Shown here one piece after another: positions 51,740 to 64,000 of a DNA stretch of 64,000 bases (positions are counted from its first letter, which is position 1; the number at the start of each line of letters is the position of its first letter). The DNA lies in the NCBI GenBank assembly GCA_028554795.2, contig CM068838.1:94777974-94841973 (forward strand), given 5' to 3'. Position numbers and translations under genes: made by a program. The DNA is from Sinohyriopsis cumingii (Eukaryota > Mollusca > Bivalvia > Unionida > Unionidae). The notes beneath the pieces were generated by a model. That model made no database searches. It was given only the letters and a program-made list of their open reading frames with translations, and was not told the DNA's origin.

Positions 51740-53538
51740 GTGAGTCAAACGCAAAACATAGCAGATTTAAAACATTTTGTATATCCTGCCGTAAGACAGA
51801 ACGTATACTGATATGGTCACATATATTTGTCTGTCCATCCATTAACGATTTGTTTTCCACGCTTCGCATAAGTTCATGGTAGATGGGTTGCCCATTAGCA
51901 ACAAAGATACCCTGTTCATTTGAGGGTTAAAAGGTCAAGTCATAATAACCATATGATTATATGTGTGCGATATGTACCTGTCAGTTTTCTTTTGCAAGGC
52001 ATGACATAGCATTTGCTGGTTATCGTTGAACAATAGCCTTCATAGGATTGCCTCAGTATGACCATAATGCACCATGCCGCCATATGTTTCCACAAAATAA
52101 ATATAATTGATCTGTTTAAATTTTCATAAAGTTATGTAGAATTAATTGAATGTTCACGGATAAAGATGATTCTCGATCTGATACAATGTCACGCTCAGAA
52201 CTTCGAATATGATGCCATGTATTGTAGGAAATGTTGGTTCGAGAAAGATCTTATTCGCTGATCGCAAAATTATGCGGGAACTAATAACTGACAAAATCTC
52301 CCTACAACAAGGTAAACATTTTAACCTACTACATCCAATCGAAAATAAAACAACTTAAAAACGTCACTTTTTCTCTGTTTTATATACATATAATAACATC
52401 TGTATTTAAAGTATCCAATAGATTCGTCAGAAAGTTCGCACCAAATTGCTTTACTTTTCCAAAGCTATTTATGGAAGTCGTCTCATTTCCGGCGTCGACA
52501 CCGCATCCCCACCATGTAGCAGAAAAGGTCAAAAATACACTGGGGATAATGAGAACTAGTCAGAGAGCAGCTGAGTTATTTGCATTTATTGTTTAAAAAT
52601 GGAGGGTTAGTCACGTTTAATATCTTTAACTGGAAGCAATCGGCAAAGTATGGTTCAATTCTTGCAATGCTTTCTGTTATAACAATAAACTTGTATTACT
52701 TACAAGATGAAAGGTGGCTTTGCGTGAATTGCTTGTCATATGATCTACGGTATGTCAAGTTATTTCCGTGGACGTAAAATTTAGTGATTATGTCCAATAA
52801 GAGAGTTTTTAAATTCTGGCGAATCACACTTCAGCCATTGGATATATAGGGAGGTTTTTTATTTTAACGGTGACAGTTATCAGTCTTTTTAACCAGAGCT
52901 GATATTGTCCTTAGAGCACAGCTGAAATACCCCCAGTAACGCAACACTAAATTCTGGACAAGTCAATATTGGCTCTTAACAGGCAAAACCTTACAATCGG
53001 TAGCACAATGATGTTAATTAATTTATCCCAAGTTATTGACCAGGACAGAAATCAATCATATATTACGTCCTTTTTGAGTGAACTTGCTTGTTCACGAATG
53101 CTAGTTGAGGCAGGATGCACAAACAGTTCTTAGACCTAAAACTGCAGAAGTTGATATACTGTGGTTCCTTGAACTCTTAATGCACACCAGCAATGACGTA
53201 TGTTAATGAATTCATGTGCTGTTGAAGCCATTATATTGTTTCTTGCTCAATCCTTATGCAAGTACGAACTATTTGGTGTGCTGCCCGCGCCTCCACGAGA
53301 CGAAAACCATCTAGGTACTCGCTGCAATCGTTGATAACATTGGGCAACTGATTATTCGTATTCATTTCTAAGCTTCACGAAATAGTACACATTTAGAAAC
53401 TTTTATCTTTAATGGATAATATATTTTGACGAAATATATTTCTTTGATATCAGTCTCAGACCTCAAAATCGCTAACATTTCTCCAGCGCTAAAATAACCC
53501 GTTATACTGTACTGAATTACACACTTTTAATTGTACAG
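51740..53538 (+). other. Zinc-finger gene intron 2
   Basis: A 1.8-kb intron from gtgagt to ttgtacag, without recognised elements. The first intron (51240-51566) is short and likewise empty. Confidence 0.8.
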
Positions 53539-54603
53539 ATACACGATGCGGAGACAGTGTCAAGCCATGCAACAGTGAGTGGATCAACTCAAAGCGAGCT
53601 TCCGCGACACATTCCAATAGGGAGTGCTCCTACTACATGCTCCTTGCAGATCACACCGCAAAACTTGCACGTGATAACACACAACCAATCAGCAGCTAAT
53701 TGTCCTGAATGGTATGCGAACCCTCCACCGAAGTACCCGAAACCACATAGGAATCTTCAAGATCCAGATTTATTTGGCCTGAACGACGTCGAGACTCCAG
53801 CGCAGAAAACTGAGAGACATTTTCAGGAAAGGAAAGGACCAAAGTCGGAATCGATATTAGAGGAGTGCAATATAATAAAATCCGCGTGTTTTTACCATAT
53901 TAGGCAAGAAAATAAAAGTCATGATGAAATGGAAATTAGCAGGAAATTAAAGAGACCCTTGCATGTTGACCCAACCGAGAGGGTTGGCCATGATATATAT
54001 TCATTGAATAAGTCTGGTATATTTGATGCAGGGGATGTATATTGTTTTTCCAGAAGGAACGTTGCTTCTATTCGAGACATGTTAAACGTGCAAATTACGG
54101 AACCCTGTGCAAACTCTTCATTTCGCCGACATGAAAAACTGCTGAGTAAGAGTAACGATTCAATTCACCATATCTTGGATGGGGAAATAAACCAGGAATT
54201 CGAATCGAGTATTAAAACAGACATACACACAGATATCCAGTATCACAAATCGAACCAACATAGAGCTACGGTTACCAAACTGGACAACAATCTCGCCTTA
54301 GATGCATCCATTTCTAGGGAAGAAAATACGGTTTTATGTCAAAATATTAATAATGATTTCCGAAAAAATAATCAGGCCGATCGAATGAAGCATATAGCCA
54401 TCCAAGAGCAAGAGCAAATAATGTGTAATCGAACATGCAGCGTCGGAGTTGGTGGCTCTTCCAGGTCAAGGAAGAGAAAATTAACAAATCCCAAACGCAT
54501 CTGTCAAAGAGATGTGTCCACATCTCAATCCTTGTTATCCGAGGGGGCGTCTTTTCCAATTGATAATGACCTGGATTCAGATGTAGCTGATGAATCAGAA
54601 TAG
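53539..54603 (+). CDS. C2H2 zinc-finger transcription factor, exon 3 (C-terminal half)
   Basis: This exon completes finger 4 (I207, H208) and adds a long polar region without domains that I recognise, up to a TAG at 54601-54603, for 560 residues in total. Notable are a basic cluster GGSSRSRKRKLTNPKRICQR near the end, likely a nuclear localisation signal, and an acidic last stretch (DNDLDSDVADESE). The exon is in phase 0 with exon 2. The long C-terminus looks disordered. Confidence 0.85.
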   Translation: MHDAETVSSHATVSGSTQSELPRHIPIGSAPTTCSLQITPQNLHVITHNQSAANCPEWYANPPPKYPKPHRNLQDPDLFGLNDVETPAQKTERHFQERKGPKSESILEECNIIKSACFYHIRQENKSHDEMEISRKLKRPLHVDPTERVGHDIYSLNKSGIFDAGDVYCFSRRNVASIRDMLNVQITEPCANSSFRRHEKLLSKSNDSIHHILDGEINQEFESSIKTDIHTDIQYHKSNQHRATVTKLDNNLALDASISREENTVLCQNINNDFRKNNQADRMKHIAIQEQEQIMCNRTCSVGVGGSSRSRKRKLTNPKRICQRDVSTSQSLLSEGASFPIDNDLDSDVADESE

Positions 54604-54747
54604 AAGATAAATATTGGTCTATAACACACGTGAGAACAATGCGTATTGGCTGCCATTATATACCGTATGTCGTTGACACTAACTGCATAAATCACGAGCC
54701 AGTAACCGCTACTTCCAGTCCGAGTAATAAGGGTAGCATAAGCATTG

Positions 54748-54753
54748 AATAAA
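54748..54753 (+). terminator. Candidate polyadenylation signal of the zinc-finger gene
   Basis: aataaa 145 bp after the stop codon; a further aataaa lies near 54827. No transcript evidence is available. Confidence 0.45.
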
Positions 54754-54769
54754 ATCAATGATTAAAGCA

Positions 54770-54815
54770 ACACACACACACACCACCACCACCAACAACA
54801 ACAACAACAAACAGT
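54770..54815. repeat. (AC)n/(ACC)n/(AAC)n microsatellite
   Basis: Compound simple repeat acacacac, accaccacc, aacaacaac directly downstream of the zinc-finger gene. Confidence 0.95.
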
Positions 54816-54849
54816 GCAAACACAAAATAAATTATAATTAAATGAATAA

Positions 54850-55420
54850 AGAATGTTATTAGATAAATGAGTTTTTTGTGATAGTACCTTATGCTCAGTA
54901 GTAATCCCAGAGCAATATTTGCTCTGCATATTTATTATCGTATCATTTTCTAATAATTGCACTTGCATCAGTTGATAAATGAAGGAAAGATTTCCACTGG
55001 TCAGACCATAATCATGTGATCAGACCTAATTACGTTTATTTCTGTAAAAATTGGACGGACAATTACTTTATGCTAACTTCTATAAATAGAGTGATGTGCA
55101 AAATAGCTGACGTAAACACTGTACTCGAAGGCATACACACTGCACGCCTTTAAAACGAAATAAAAACGGTGGGTTTATTTTTTATTTACAAAATTGAATA
55201 AATTGATTTGACAGAATTAAAAAAACCACATCTTTGCTGCTTTTCTGAATATAAATAATTCTTTCTTGGACTAGATTTGAAAACTAAAACATTGGGGCTA
55301 TAGCACTTTCACTGCAGTGCCTAACACATGCCTCTAAAACTATAGGTAAATTGATACAATAATTGGGAGGAGGGGTTGGTTGGTTCAAAGACAAACATTA
55401 TAAAAATTGGATTCACAGTC
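54850..55420. other. Intergenic sequence without recognised features
   Basis: AT-rich; nothing identified. Confidence 0.5.
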
Positions 55421-55422
55421 CT

Positions 55423-55518
55423 ACATTGTAAGACGCCGACTTGATAGTTACGGTGTTTGGTGGGTGGGAGATCCGTTACACCCCACGTCGTAACTGTCAG
55501 TGTCGATGTCTTGCACTG
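55423..55518. repeat. Imperfect hairpin (MITE-like)
   Basis: cattgtaagacgccgacttg at 55424 and its approximate inverse ending cagtgtcgatgtcttgcac at 55499-55516 form arms of about 30 bp with mismatches, loop about 35 bp. Confidence 0.6.
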
Positions 55519-56059
55519 TTTGACTGTTGGACCCCACTCGCTATAGCCATTTACCGATAGACTTATTTTCATTTGTAAGTGATTCCTGTAGGTAGCCTAA
55601 ACTGTTAATCAACACGAAAATAGATTCAGGACGTGAACATTGGTTACTCACGTGTCTGGACAATAACGATTCGGCCAAGTCACAATGAACTCATGACAAC
55701 ATCAAATCCAAGATACATGATACATTCGTACGTCACACAAAAGAACACATCCTTTGCTTTGAATATTGAACTGCTACTCAGATCACATATACCAATCTAG
55801 ATAAAAGATTAAAACCATGCTGTGTAATGTTCAAAGCCTTAGATTGCCTACCATTGGTATAATTTTTCGTTTGATATTGTCGTAGCTATTACATTACAGA
55901 TGGATACTCTCCTGTTCTGTAAACAGCTACGTAGCAAACGCCTGAGCAAGAATTTAAACAGGCTCTAAAACTGATAGAAAATATCTTTTAAAAAAAACCA
56001 AAATAACAGTAAGAAATAAATACAATTATAAATAATTGCAATTATAAGAGTTTATCGTT

Positions 56060-56175
56060 GTTTTTCTGAGTTTATTGTGGTTTTAGCTGTCAGTTGACGA
56101 CTGACATAGCTTCGGGCGTTATTTGCTGTGTGCTTCGGTAACTTACAGTTTATACCACGATAAACTCAGAGAGAA
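56060..56175. repeat. Imperfect hairpin (MITE-like)
   Basis: ctgagtttattgtggtttta near 56067 pairs with taccacgataaactcag ending near 56171. An inner gctgtcagttgacgactgac fold adds to the stem. Confidence 0.6.
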
Positions 56176-56404
56176 AAAAAAACCCATTAAACTCTTAAGA
56201 ACTTCTTTTGCTGAACTGTTTTATTATATGACCAAAAATTAAAATATTCACACAGCGTTTTAAAAAAAAAAAATTGTATGTGGGATTTGTACACACCATG
56301 CGTTTGCCGTTGTGGAGACTGTCATTAGCGTGGTTAAGACGTCAAACGCAAACTGAATTAATATATTTCACATTACGACAGCAATACCCAGCATGCGTTT
56401 AATT

Positions 56405-56480
56405 AGGCTCCAAGATAATGGGACTGGGCGGTACATCATGCTACATGTTTGCGGCATGATGCCCCAGTGGTCATATCCGA
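56405..56480 (+). mobile_element. SINE family 2, fragment
   Basis: About 70 bp matching the core of the family in opposite orientation to the other copies (tgcggcatgatgccccagtg). Confidence 0.6.
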
Positions 56481-59095
56481 AAATGGGCGTGACTATGGGT
56501 CGTTGTCAATATTAAACTCACTTCAGGTCTCTGGAATTGGGAGTTTTTCTTTCCGAGATTTTTGTCGACTTGTTTACCACGACGCTCTTTACTAGTATGG
56601 GAATTCATGGAACAATTCAGGAAAGAAATCACACATTGTACCCTACTCGGTATTCTTCATTTACGTCATTATATTTATATCTTTCATTAACTTCAATATA
56701 TATATATATCTTTTCCCATGCAACATAACATACGTTGCTTCATCATCTTTCATGAGACGAAAATTCGCTACGCCACACGGTATCAATCTTTGTTTCAAAC
56801 ACTGCCACTGACAGCTAGTTTGTTGAATAAAGCAATAGAACAAATGCATTTAAATGATCGATCAGGGCTTTTCGTCTCAATCTCTGTGGCAATCAAGATA
56901 TTTCAGAAACAATATCACAATTTCAACATGCTTTATGCAGCAAAATGTGCTTCTGTCTTTATATCTTACTGACCAAACAAAAAGCAGTTTAATCTCTTTT
57001 TTTCCAGGTTCTCTTTGTTTAGTCAAAAGTTGAAGATGGTTCCTGCAGAAATATGATATATTTCGTTTTGTGTCTTTCAAGAATGTGAACGTGACTGACA
57101 GAGGTTTAGACCTATATACTCTAGCTTGACATTATTTTTGTTACCACTGGGTCTTGAACTTTCTGGGGACAAACAAAACCTAAAATCCTTTTCTTAAACT
57201 TGATCTAGCATTGCACCTCACCGAGTCTTTTTCGCAATATACCTGTATATTAGAGTTCCTCATTCCGTAATAATGATGTCCAAAATCTGAATGTTTTGGA
57301 CAATGTTCGTCTGGGCAATCCAAGTTGATGAAAATTTAGAGTTACAGCTATATTTGGATATATTAACATATTCATGGTTGCAAGTGTTACGTCGCTGCAT
57401 TTGTAATCCCCTACTCCACATCCCGAAAATACGAACGTTTCTTTTTTCCCCGATCAAGGTATGGGGTATATGACAATATCCGTTCGTCTGTCTTTTCATC
57501 CGTAAGCGAGATGTTGTCCTCAATATATGCTCACTTTACTGTGGCTTTTTTTCTCCTTAAACTTTATACGTGCCTTACTTATAGCAGAATCCTACTTATT
57601 TTGGGACTGATATATCCCGAGTCCGTGTCACTAGAGCTAAACTTTTTATTCTCCTCTCCACATGATACGTCGTGTTCTTGGCCCAGTTTTGATCAAACTT
57701 TAAAAAATACACTACATTTGTATCAGGGCAGCTCTACATTGATTGAATGACCGATTTACTTTAATGCTGCAGACACTGTAATTTGTTCAGGTCAAGAAAT
57801 CAAGTTTCACGAATTCAATTTTCCGATGCATCATAATTAGTCTACACTTAGGCAGGGGCACCTAATCATTGCCTTTCGGACCAGGTCAAGGTCACTGGAG
57901 CTTGAACTGACATTTTGACTTCCACCTGACAAGTCCACTCACCTCAAGTTTTCTGCACCCAATTCATAGCAACTTCATTCTGGATTACAGTTAAGGAAGG
58001 TCCGTTCTTTACCGAGTCTGCTAGACTACAAATTCTGCATTTCTTTTCTTCGATATTTGAACAAAATCTGACTGCTTTGTTCTATTATCTCTATTACCGC
58101 GCCTTTTCTGGTTATATTATTCCTTATCCCGTTCATTGCATTTTCTCCTGCGCAAGCTGTTGATAAATTATTTTTTTTTCTGTAAAATTTAACTTTTTGT
58201 GACATTACTTGAAAGTTCATTTTCTTTCATTCTGGAGAAGAAATATGTATAATTTTTTTGGGGGGTCTAATTCTTACTTACACGTCTGTGTTGATCACGT
58301 CAAAGTAACAAAATGACCTGTGGTAAGTTTGGTTGAAACTGGTCCTGCGATTCTTAAAGGCTGAAAGTTGCAATGGTTGGCGGAAGATGCACCATGGATA
58401 ATGGACCATTCCATAAGCAAACGAGACCACACAGCCAGTTGAACCAAAACGTCATGTGAGAACATGCTTTAACTGATCAATTAAGATTGAAAGCCAGACC
58501 TACTTGACCTACAAACTAGATAACATACATATTGGTGGAAATGCCCAGTCGATAATCTATTCAGGTGGAGCAATGATAACAAGATTTTTCAAGATGACTC
58601 CAAAGTGGATATCTTGCATTTAAGTTTGGCAACATTTTCATATAGAACCAACTACATATCAAAAGAAAGTCTTACAGTGAAAAGCCAATGCCAAATACCA
58701 CCATTCATTCAGAATGGGTAGCAATAATTTTATCTAGTCTTTCGAAGCCAAAATGGGCAAGCTGAATGTCACATCGGCACCATTTTCATTTAGAACCAAC
58801 TAGGCATCATATGCAGCTTTTGGTGAACGTTACATGTCAATATGACCATCCGTTAGGGACAAGTTGTGATTATGTAGCACTGAACAGTTTCATTTCTATG
58901 TTTCTCTCTCATTCTTTATCATGTGTAGGTAAAACCTGTTCAGTGCTACCTTAGTGAACATTTACATCACTGTCCAAGCTTACTTCTTTAATTTGATACC
59001 GAAAATGATTGATATTACTCTTATTCATAAATAAAACTTTTTGGAGATAAATATGATTAGCAAACCCCGCCACCCACTTTCTTTGGAAAAATTGA
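56481..59095. other. Intergenic sequence without recognised features
   Basis: A short (ta)n run at 56696-56709. ORFs here are short and have no recognisable motif. No gene supported. Confidence 0.45.
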
Positions 59096-59097
59096 AT

Positions 59098-59392
59098 GTT
59101 CAGTATGTGCACTATGGAAATATGACATGGTCGGTATGTGCACTATGGAAATATGACATGGTCGGTATGTGCACTATGACATGGTCGGTATGTGCACTAT
59201 GGAAATATGACATGGTCGGTATGTGCACTATGGAAATATGGTCGATATGTGCACTATGACATGATCGGTATGTGCACTATGGAAATATGACATGGTCGGT
59301 ATGTGCACTATGGAAATATGACATGGTCGGTATGTGCACTATGGAAATAAGACATGGTCGGTATGTGCACTATGGAGATACATGTTCAGCAT
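59098..59392. repeat. 31-bp minisatellite
   Basis: About nine units of tatgtgcactatggaaatat followed by gacatggtcgg; some lack the ggaaatatgac part and are shorter. Confidence 0.95.
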
Positions 59393-59904
59393 GTGTCCTA
59401 TGAAAAATACAATTTACTGTATGCACACTATGCTTTTTTCATCCTAGCAGCATGACTTATTGTAATAAATAGGAAAAAACATTGACCACCACATATCCAT
59501 CAGGTGCCTAAAATTCATATTAATATGTTATCATTGGTAACTAAACTCAAAGTCACTAAGGTCAATATTCATAATAAAAAGTCATAATATTTCGCTATGT
59601 AGGGTGAAGATTGAGGATACCAGCTTTGAATATCGCTGCTTTCACATACTTTATGAATTGTAGTTTTGTTTTCTTTTTCTTAGTTGAAATGTAACCCCTA
59701 CAGAACTTGGGTGTAGAATAGACCTTATGCTGCTTCTTGCAATTCTAAAGAGGCGACAAATGTAGGCAGGAGTCTTGGTGGCTCTGTAGCTAACATGACC
59801 AGTTCCAATCCAAACATTGGAACAGCGCAGGTCAGCTGCTGTAGTGTCCATGGGCATGGCACTTTATTCTAAATGTCTTGGAAAAAATAACCTACGAACC
59901 AAAC
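59393..59904. other. Intergenic sequence without recognised features
   Basis: Nothing identified apart from low-complexity tracts. Confidence 0.45.
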
Positions 59905-60133
59905 CAAACACCTGGTATTGCTGTGTATCATCTTTTTCCATCACAAACTGGTGGAGGAAGAGGATGAACCTGGGAAAACCCTGGTAAGAATCAGCGACCC
60001 ATGAGAAGCTACTGCCAAGCTTTCTCACATGTTGACATTGGCCGAGTCCAAGACTTGAACCCATGTGGGCATAGGTGAGCTGGCAGCGATTAGTAAAGGC
60101 AAGCACTTTGGACTTCTTGGTCTCCGGGGGCCC
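59905..60133 (-). mobile_element. SINE family 1, copy C
   Basis: Minus-strand copy, more diverged than A and B (shared phrase gagaagctactgccaagctt). The tRNA-like head is at the right end (ctccgggggccc). I did not find a convincing target duplication. Confidence 0.75.
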
Positions 60134-60262
60134 AACTGTTATCTACATGAGCAAGTAAATGTATCTCGATCCCGATGAAAAGCAATTATAAAGACGCGTA
60201 CTAATTAAATTCAGTCATGTGACGGGCAACAAGGCAAACATGAATATTTTTTATATCAAAAG

Positions 60263-60590
60263 TGTGTGCGTGTGTGTGAGATTTGGATTTTTAACATAGC
60301 TTTAACAATTTTTCAGTCATGTTGCTTCAATGTCTGAAGTGTGTCATTTTATAGTAATGTCTAGCACTGGGGCATCATGCTGCAGACAATGTAGCATCAT
60401 GTCCCATCCTGTCATATTATCCTCACACCAGGCCGACCAGTCCTAACACTAACCTATTAACGTTGAGCGTCTAGTGAGGCAGCTGTTAGTACCATTTTTA
60501 TAAGACTATGGTATAACCCGGCCAGGGCTTGAACCTGCAACCTCCCACATCTGAGGTGGACGTTCTAACTACAAGGCCACCGGAGCAGTC
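60263..60590 (-). mobile_element. SINE family 2, copy C (full length)
   Basis: Same order as copy B: gt-rich tail on the left, core with gatgccccagtgctag in reverse, tRNA-like head at the right (acaaggccaccggagcag). Flanked by ttatatcaaaag (60251-60262) and ttatatgaaaag (60591-60602), 11 of 12 identical. Confidence 0.88.
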
Positions 60591-60602
60591 TTATATGAAA
60601 AG

Positions 60603-61340
60603 TAATGATTACTGTTATTATGTACTGGCAGTAGTAATTAATGTTGGTCAAACCCTAACACATGCTGATACCTATCAACTGCCAACTAGCACATCTTGAA
60701 GCAAGAAAGCTTTTACAAAATGTGATCAAGTGGTGTTGAAGAAAACGTTATCAAAAGACATATGCCAGTGCACAATGGAGATAGAATCATACAGTTATGC
60801 TCAATCGCTCTTGAGGGCAGATGAGCTAAATGACGATAATTAAGCATAATTGCTTATTCATTTTTATTATATCAGAAATAACAAGATGAAAAGCAAAGAT
60901 ATATGGAATGGTATATATATATGCATTAAGTATATTGAAATTAACAATGTGTAGGTGATTGTCATGGACTTAATCAGTAAAATACATTAATTTGTATTAT
61001 TAGGTGACCTGCCATCTATTGCTCAGACTTACTGAATTAGCAATTTGTAAACTATTTAAATAAATTTAAAATACATTTCCTTAAAAAAGTTTCCATTCAT
61101 TTATAACGAGTACTGACCATATTCTTTGTGACTCTATAACAACGTTTTTATACCACTTTTACAAATAACACTGACCATGGTTTTACAGCTTGGGTCATAT
61201 GCTAGTAATCATGACAAGAATCCTATATGATGCCTATATACACCATATTCACAGATGTGTTAAGTTCACATAACTGCAACAAGTATAGGTCAAAATCTTG
61301 TGTGTCAGCAGATCTAGACCTAACATGATCACATCCTAAT
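60603..61340. other. Intergenic sequence without recognised features
   Basis: AT-rich, nothing identified. Confidence 0.45.
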
Positions 61341-61354
61341 TTCACAGAGAGTTT

Positions 61355-61449
61355 ACTTCTAACAAACTGCACAGACCCAGATCTGTTGGACCATTATGTA
61401 CTGACATATCTGGGTCTGTGTAGTTTGCAGCTGGACTCGACTTAGAAGT
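61355..61449. repeat. Hairpin with 22-bp near-perfect stem
   Basis: caaactgcacagacccagat at 61363-61382 pairs with atctgggtctgtgtagtttg at 61408-61427 with one mismatch; acttctaa (61355) and ttagaagt (61442) form an outer stem. The compact size fits either a small RNA precursor or a foldback remnant. Confidence 0.6.
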
Positions 61450-61599
61450 ATATATAGCTCACCTATTCCATTCTCCACCCTTTATCCATCATGGAAAAAT
61501 AACACAAAGTTCATAACCCTTCAGAAAATAGTGCATGTACAATGGTTTATCAATAAGAATTAATCAATGAAAAACTTCAAGAGTAGGTGCATGGACAAA

Positions 61600-62260
61600 A
61601 TTCACATACACCGTATATAGCTGCAAAATGATAGGCAACAACTTGTATAAAAGTCATGTGAGCACCCAAATTTTGTCAATATGTGCACCTTTAGATGATG
61701 TTTTTATATTTTTATTCAGAATTTCATATGAATCCAGAAAAATTCCAAGACAAACTTGTAGACTAGTTTTGCCAACAAGATAGTGTCATAAACACTGCTT
61801 GCTCAACAACAACAAAATAGGCAAATAACCAAACAAAGAAAATAATTTGCCAATATGTACATCTTTAGGCAATAACTATACTTACTATTTATCAAGTTTC
61901 ATAGCACTCCATTAGAAGGTGTCAGACTGTCTGCACTAACAGACTGTCAATAGCTACAATAAAACTCCAAAACAAAGCAGCAAAGTGATTTGTCTACATG
62001 TGCATGATTTGGCGATGACTATAATATTTATCAAGTTTCATGGGAATGGATCAAAAACTGCAGGATTAGTAGCACTAATGAGATTGTGTCATATTATGGA
62101 CTGTGTTACATTGTCTTAAGCCATGCAATAACAAAGAGCAATAAAAAAAACTGGGGGGGGGGGGGCAAAATGATTTGTAGAAAAATGTACATCTTTAGGC
62201 TATAACAAAACATTTACCAGAACTTATATTAAACCATCAAAAAGTGTAGGATTTCTTGTG
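61600..62260. repeat. Degenerate tandem repeat, about 140-bp unit
   Basis: Recurring phrases such as gtacatctttaggc, then ataac, then tttatcaagtttcatag, then a ctaacagact-like phrase, appear four times with strong divergence. A G-run (62153-62163) interrupts it. Confidence 0.5.
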
Positions 62261-63321
62261 CTAATTAGATTGTCATACACTGAATTAAACAACAAGACAG
62301 AAAGGGCAATAACTCTAACATATACTGTGAATCAAAGTCATTTAAATGATCATAATATTCTCCATATCTCTTGGCAATTTTTTAAAAACTGCAAAACTAG
62401 CTGCTCTAACAAGTGCTGGATGGAAGGAAAGATGGAGAGACTGGGAATTACTATATACCATACCACAGCATAAAAAGTATCAAGGAAATGTACCTTAAAT
62501 AGGGACATTAAAAGTTGTCTTAGTGATTTCTCCAGGATTTTCACATGGGAGAAAAATATTCCCTCCAATTTATTTTCATAAGTGGGGGAAGGTGACAGCT
62601 TTTATATGAAAACAATATTTATTAATAGACCAGCCTAGTATGTTTTAGCAGATGAGTGATCAGCAATTTTTGATGACTAAAGATAAAACTTATGTTGTTT
62701 ATCTTCATTACTGACACAGAGGTAGTGATCATATGTTCTGAAAATGGTAATGCTTAATACACACTAAAACTGCATATAACATCACCATTGTTACCAATGA
62801 ATATTGCATTTCTACCACCATACAACCTTCCCAAAATATAGCTGATAAAACTCTTTAAATAATCAGATAATCAATAAAGGCAGGTCAGTGCTCAGTTGAT
62901 AAAAAGTGACTTGATTATGGTGGTTGTTCTAAAAGTCAAGTGTCTGCATGATCAGATTCAGCCTCATTATCCAAGAAATTTACAGGCTTTGTTATGCTCA
63001 AGGCTACACAGTTTTGGGGGAGAATTCACATAAGCACCAATCCTGGAGAAAACGCTAGTGGGGACTTAAATAATTTAGTGCCCAGCCCTAGATTATAATG
63101 TAAATTTAAAAATAGTACTATTATGTATGTAAACATTCCTCAAATTTTATAATAAGTGTCATTGTTAACAGCAAGAATCAAGGAAGATAGGGTCTTAGAC
63201 AGCAATAATTAGCTGCAACAAGACTTTTTTTCCTTACCAACTCAGCAAGTCACATAAATATGAGATACGAAAAGATAATGTCATCACATAAATATAATGA
63301 AATAAAAATAAAATATTCAGT

Positions 63322-63326
<5 letters not shown>
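62261..63326. other. Intergenic sequence without recognised features
   Basis: No gene or RNA recognised. Confidence 0.45.

Positions 63327-63379
<53 letters not shown>
63327..63379. repeat. (AT)n microsatellite
   Basis: About 26 AT dinucleotides. The remaining sequence to the right edge is AT-rich and holds nothing that I can identify. Confidence 0.97.
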
Positions 63380-63384
<5 letters not shown>

Positions 63385-64000
63385 GTGTATATGGTGAACT
63401 GACTGAAAAATAAAAAAATAAATCTTCTGTAGCTCAAACTTTTTGTCATGGGATTTGCATTTAAAAAGAAACCTTACATCACCTGAGTTATTCTATAAAC
63501 ATTTCAAAAATATTCACAACAATGGTTTAAACCCAATGCTTTTTACAATAGCATATTCTGAGCAGAGATTTGTTTCAAAGACATATCTGTAATTCCTATG
63601 TCAGCATCAAGACATGAACATAAAAATGAAATATTTTTTAACAACTTATCTGAAAATAATTTCTTTACAAGCAGTTATTATGCATATTTTCCACAAAAGA
63701 AAAATGTCAACAAAGAAAGAGAGTGCAAAAATTAGGTAACACTTTTTTACAAGTCCTATCTTTATAACTTTCTCCATTCAATTCCTAACCAGCAGTCTTC
63801 CCTCTTTGAGAATCTCGAAAATTTGTTTGATCATAGGACTAAACTGTTTTACTTTATATCACACAATCCATTGTTGTAGTGAGATAAAGAATATTCTACC
63901 CTAAAACCAACAACAGACCATATGTACTCTCTTGCAAATAGAGTCTAAATGCAAACTGGACAGAACTAAATCTGCTACTGTATACAGTCCTGCTAGACCT

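Overview
The window is animal nuclear DNA, most likely from a mollusc or another lophotrochozoan. It is AT-rich, has long introns with GT-AG junctions, SINEs, microsatellites and minisatellites, and two recognisable host genes. Introns make up most of the left 21 kb. They belong to a mitofusin gene on the minus strand: six coding exons at 21408-21204, 20462-20336, 17977-17809, 11053-10932, 4482-4374 and 3762-3658, whose phases join into 279 uninterrupted codons from the start to just past the NRWD motif of the GTPase domain. The rest of the gene lies beyond the left edge. Its introns hold a 45-bp satellite broken by an insertion, several minisatellites, SINE copies with target-site duplications, a 2.25-kb DNA-transposon-like element (11143-13390), and a decayed Ty3/gypsy-like retroelement with gag, protease and integrase but no visible reverse transcriptase (13600-16539).

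The centre (27960-44055) is a 16.1-kb Polinton/Maverick or adintovirus-like provirus. It has terminal inverted repeats of 173 and 194 bp and a 5-6 bp target duplication (TCGAAT). It carries an FtsK/HerA-type packaging ATPase, a zinc-ribbon plus phospholipase A2 protein, a retroviral-type integrase, family B DNA polymerase, SF1 helicase, HNH nucleases, an adenain-type protease, a probable capsid protein, a pX-like protein, a fibre-like protein and several unassigned virion-type ORFs. Early and replication genes lie on the left, the structural module lies on the minus strand on the right, and a gene-poor, repeat-rich spacer (34.5-37.0 kb) lies between. Several genes are intact (ATPase, PLA2 protein, capsid candidate, HNH/NUMOD protein). 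Others carry in-frame stops or single-base frame changes, so this copy looks defective, although many frame changes fall in homopolymers and could be assembly error.

The most unusual point is that polymerase, SF1 helicase and probably the HNH domain seem to be parts of one long gene. The polymerase C-terminus and the helicase share a reading frame with only a TAG between them, and neither the helicase nor the HNH part has its own ATG before its conserved region.

Right of the provirus, 44.1-50.8 kb is intergenic with repeats. A three-exon C2H2 zinc-finger gene (50795-54603, plus strand, 560 codons, four fingers) follows. The last 9.4 kb is non-coding, with SINEs, hairpins, a 31-bp minisatellite and microsatellites. 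No database search was possible; family names rest on motifs and gene context.
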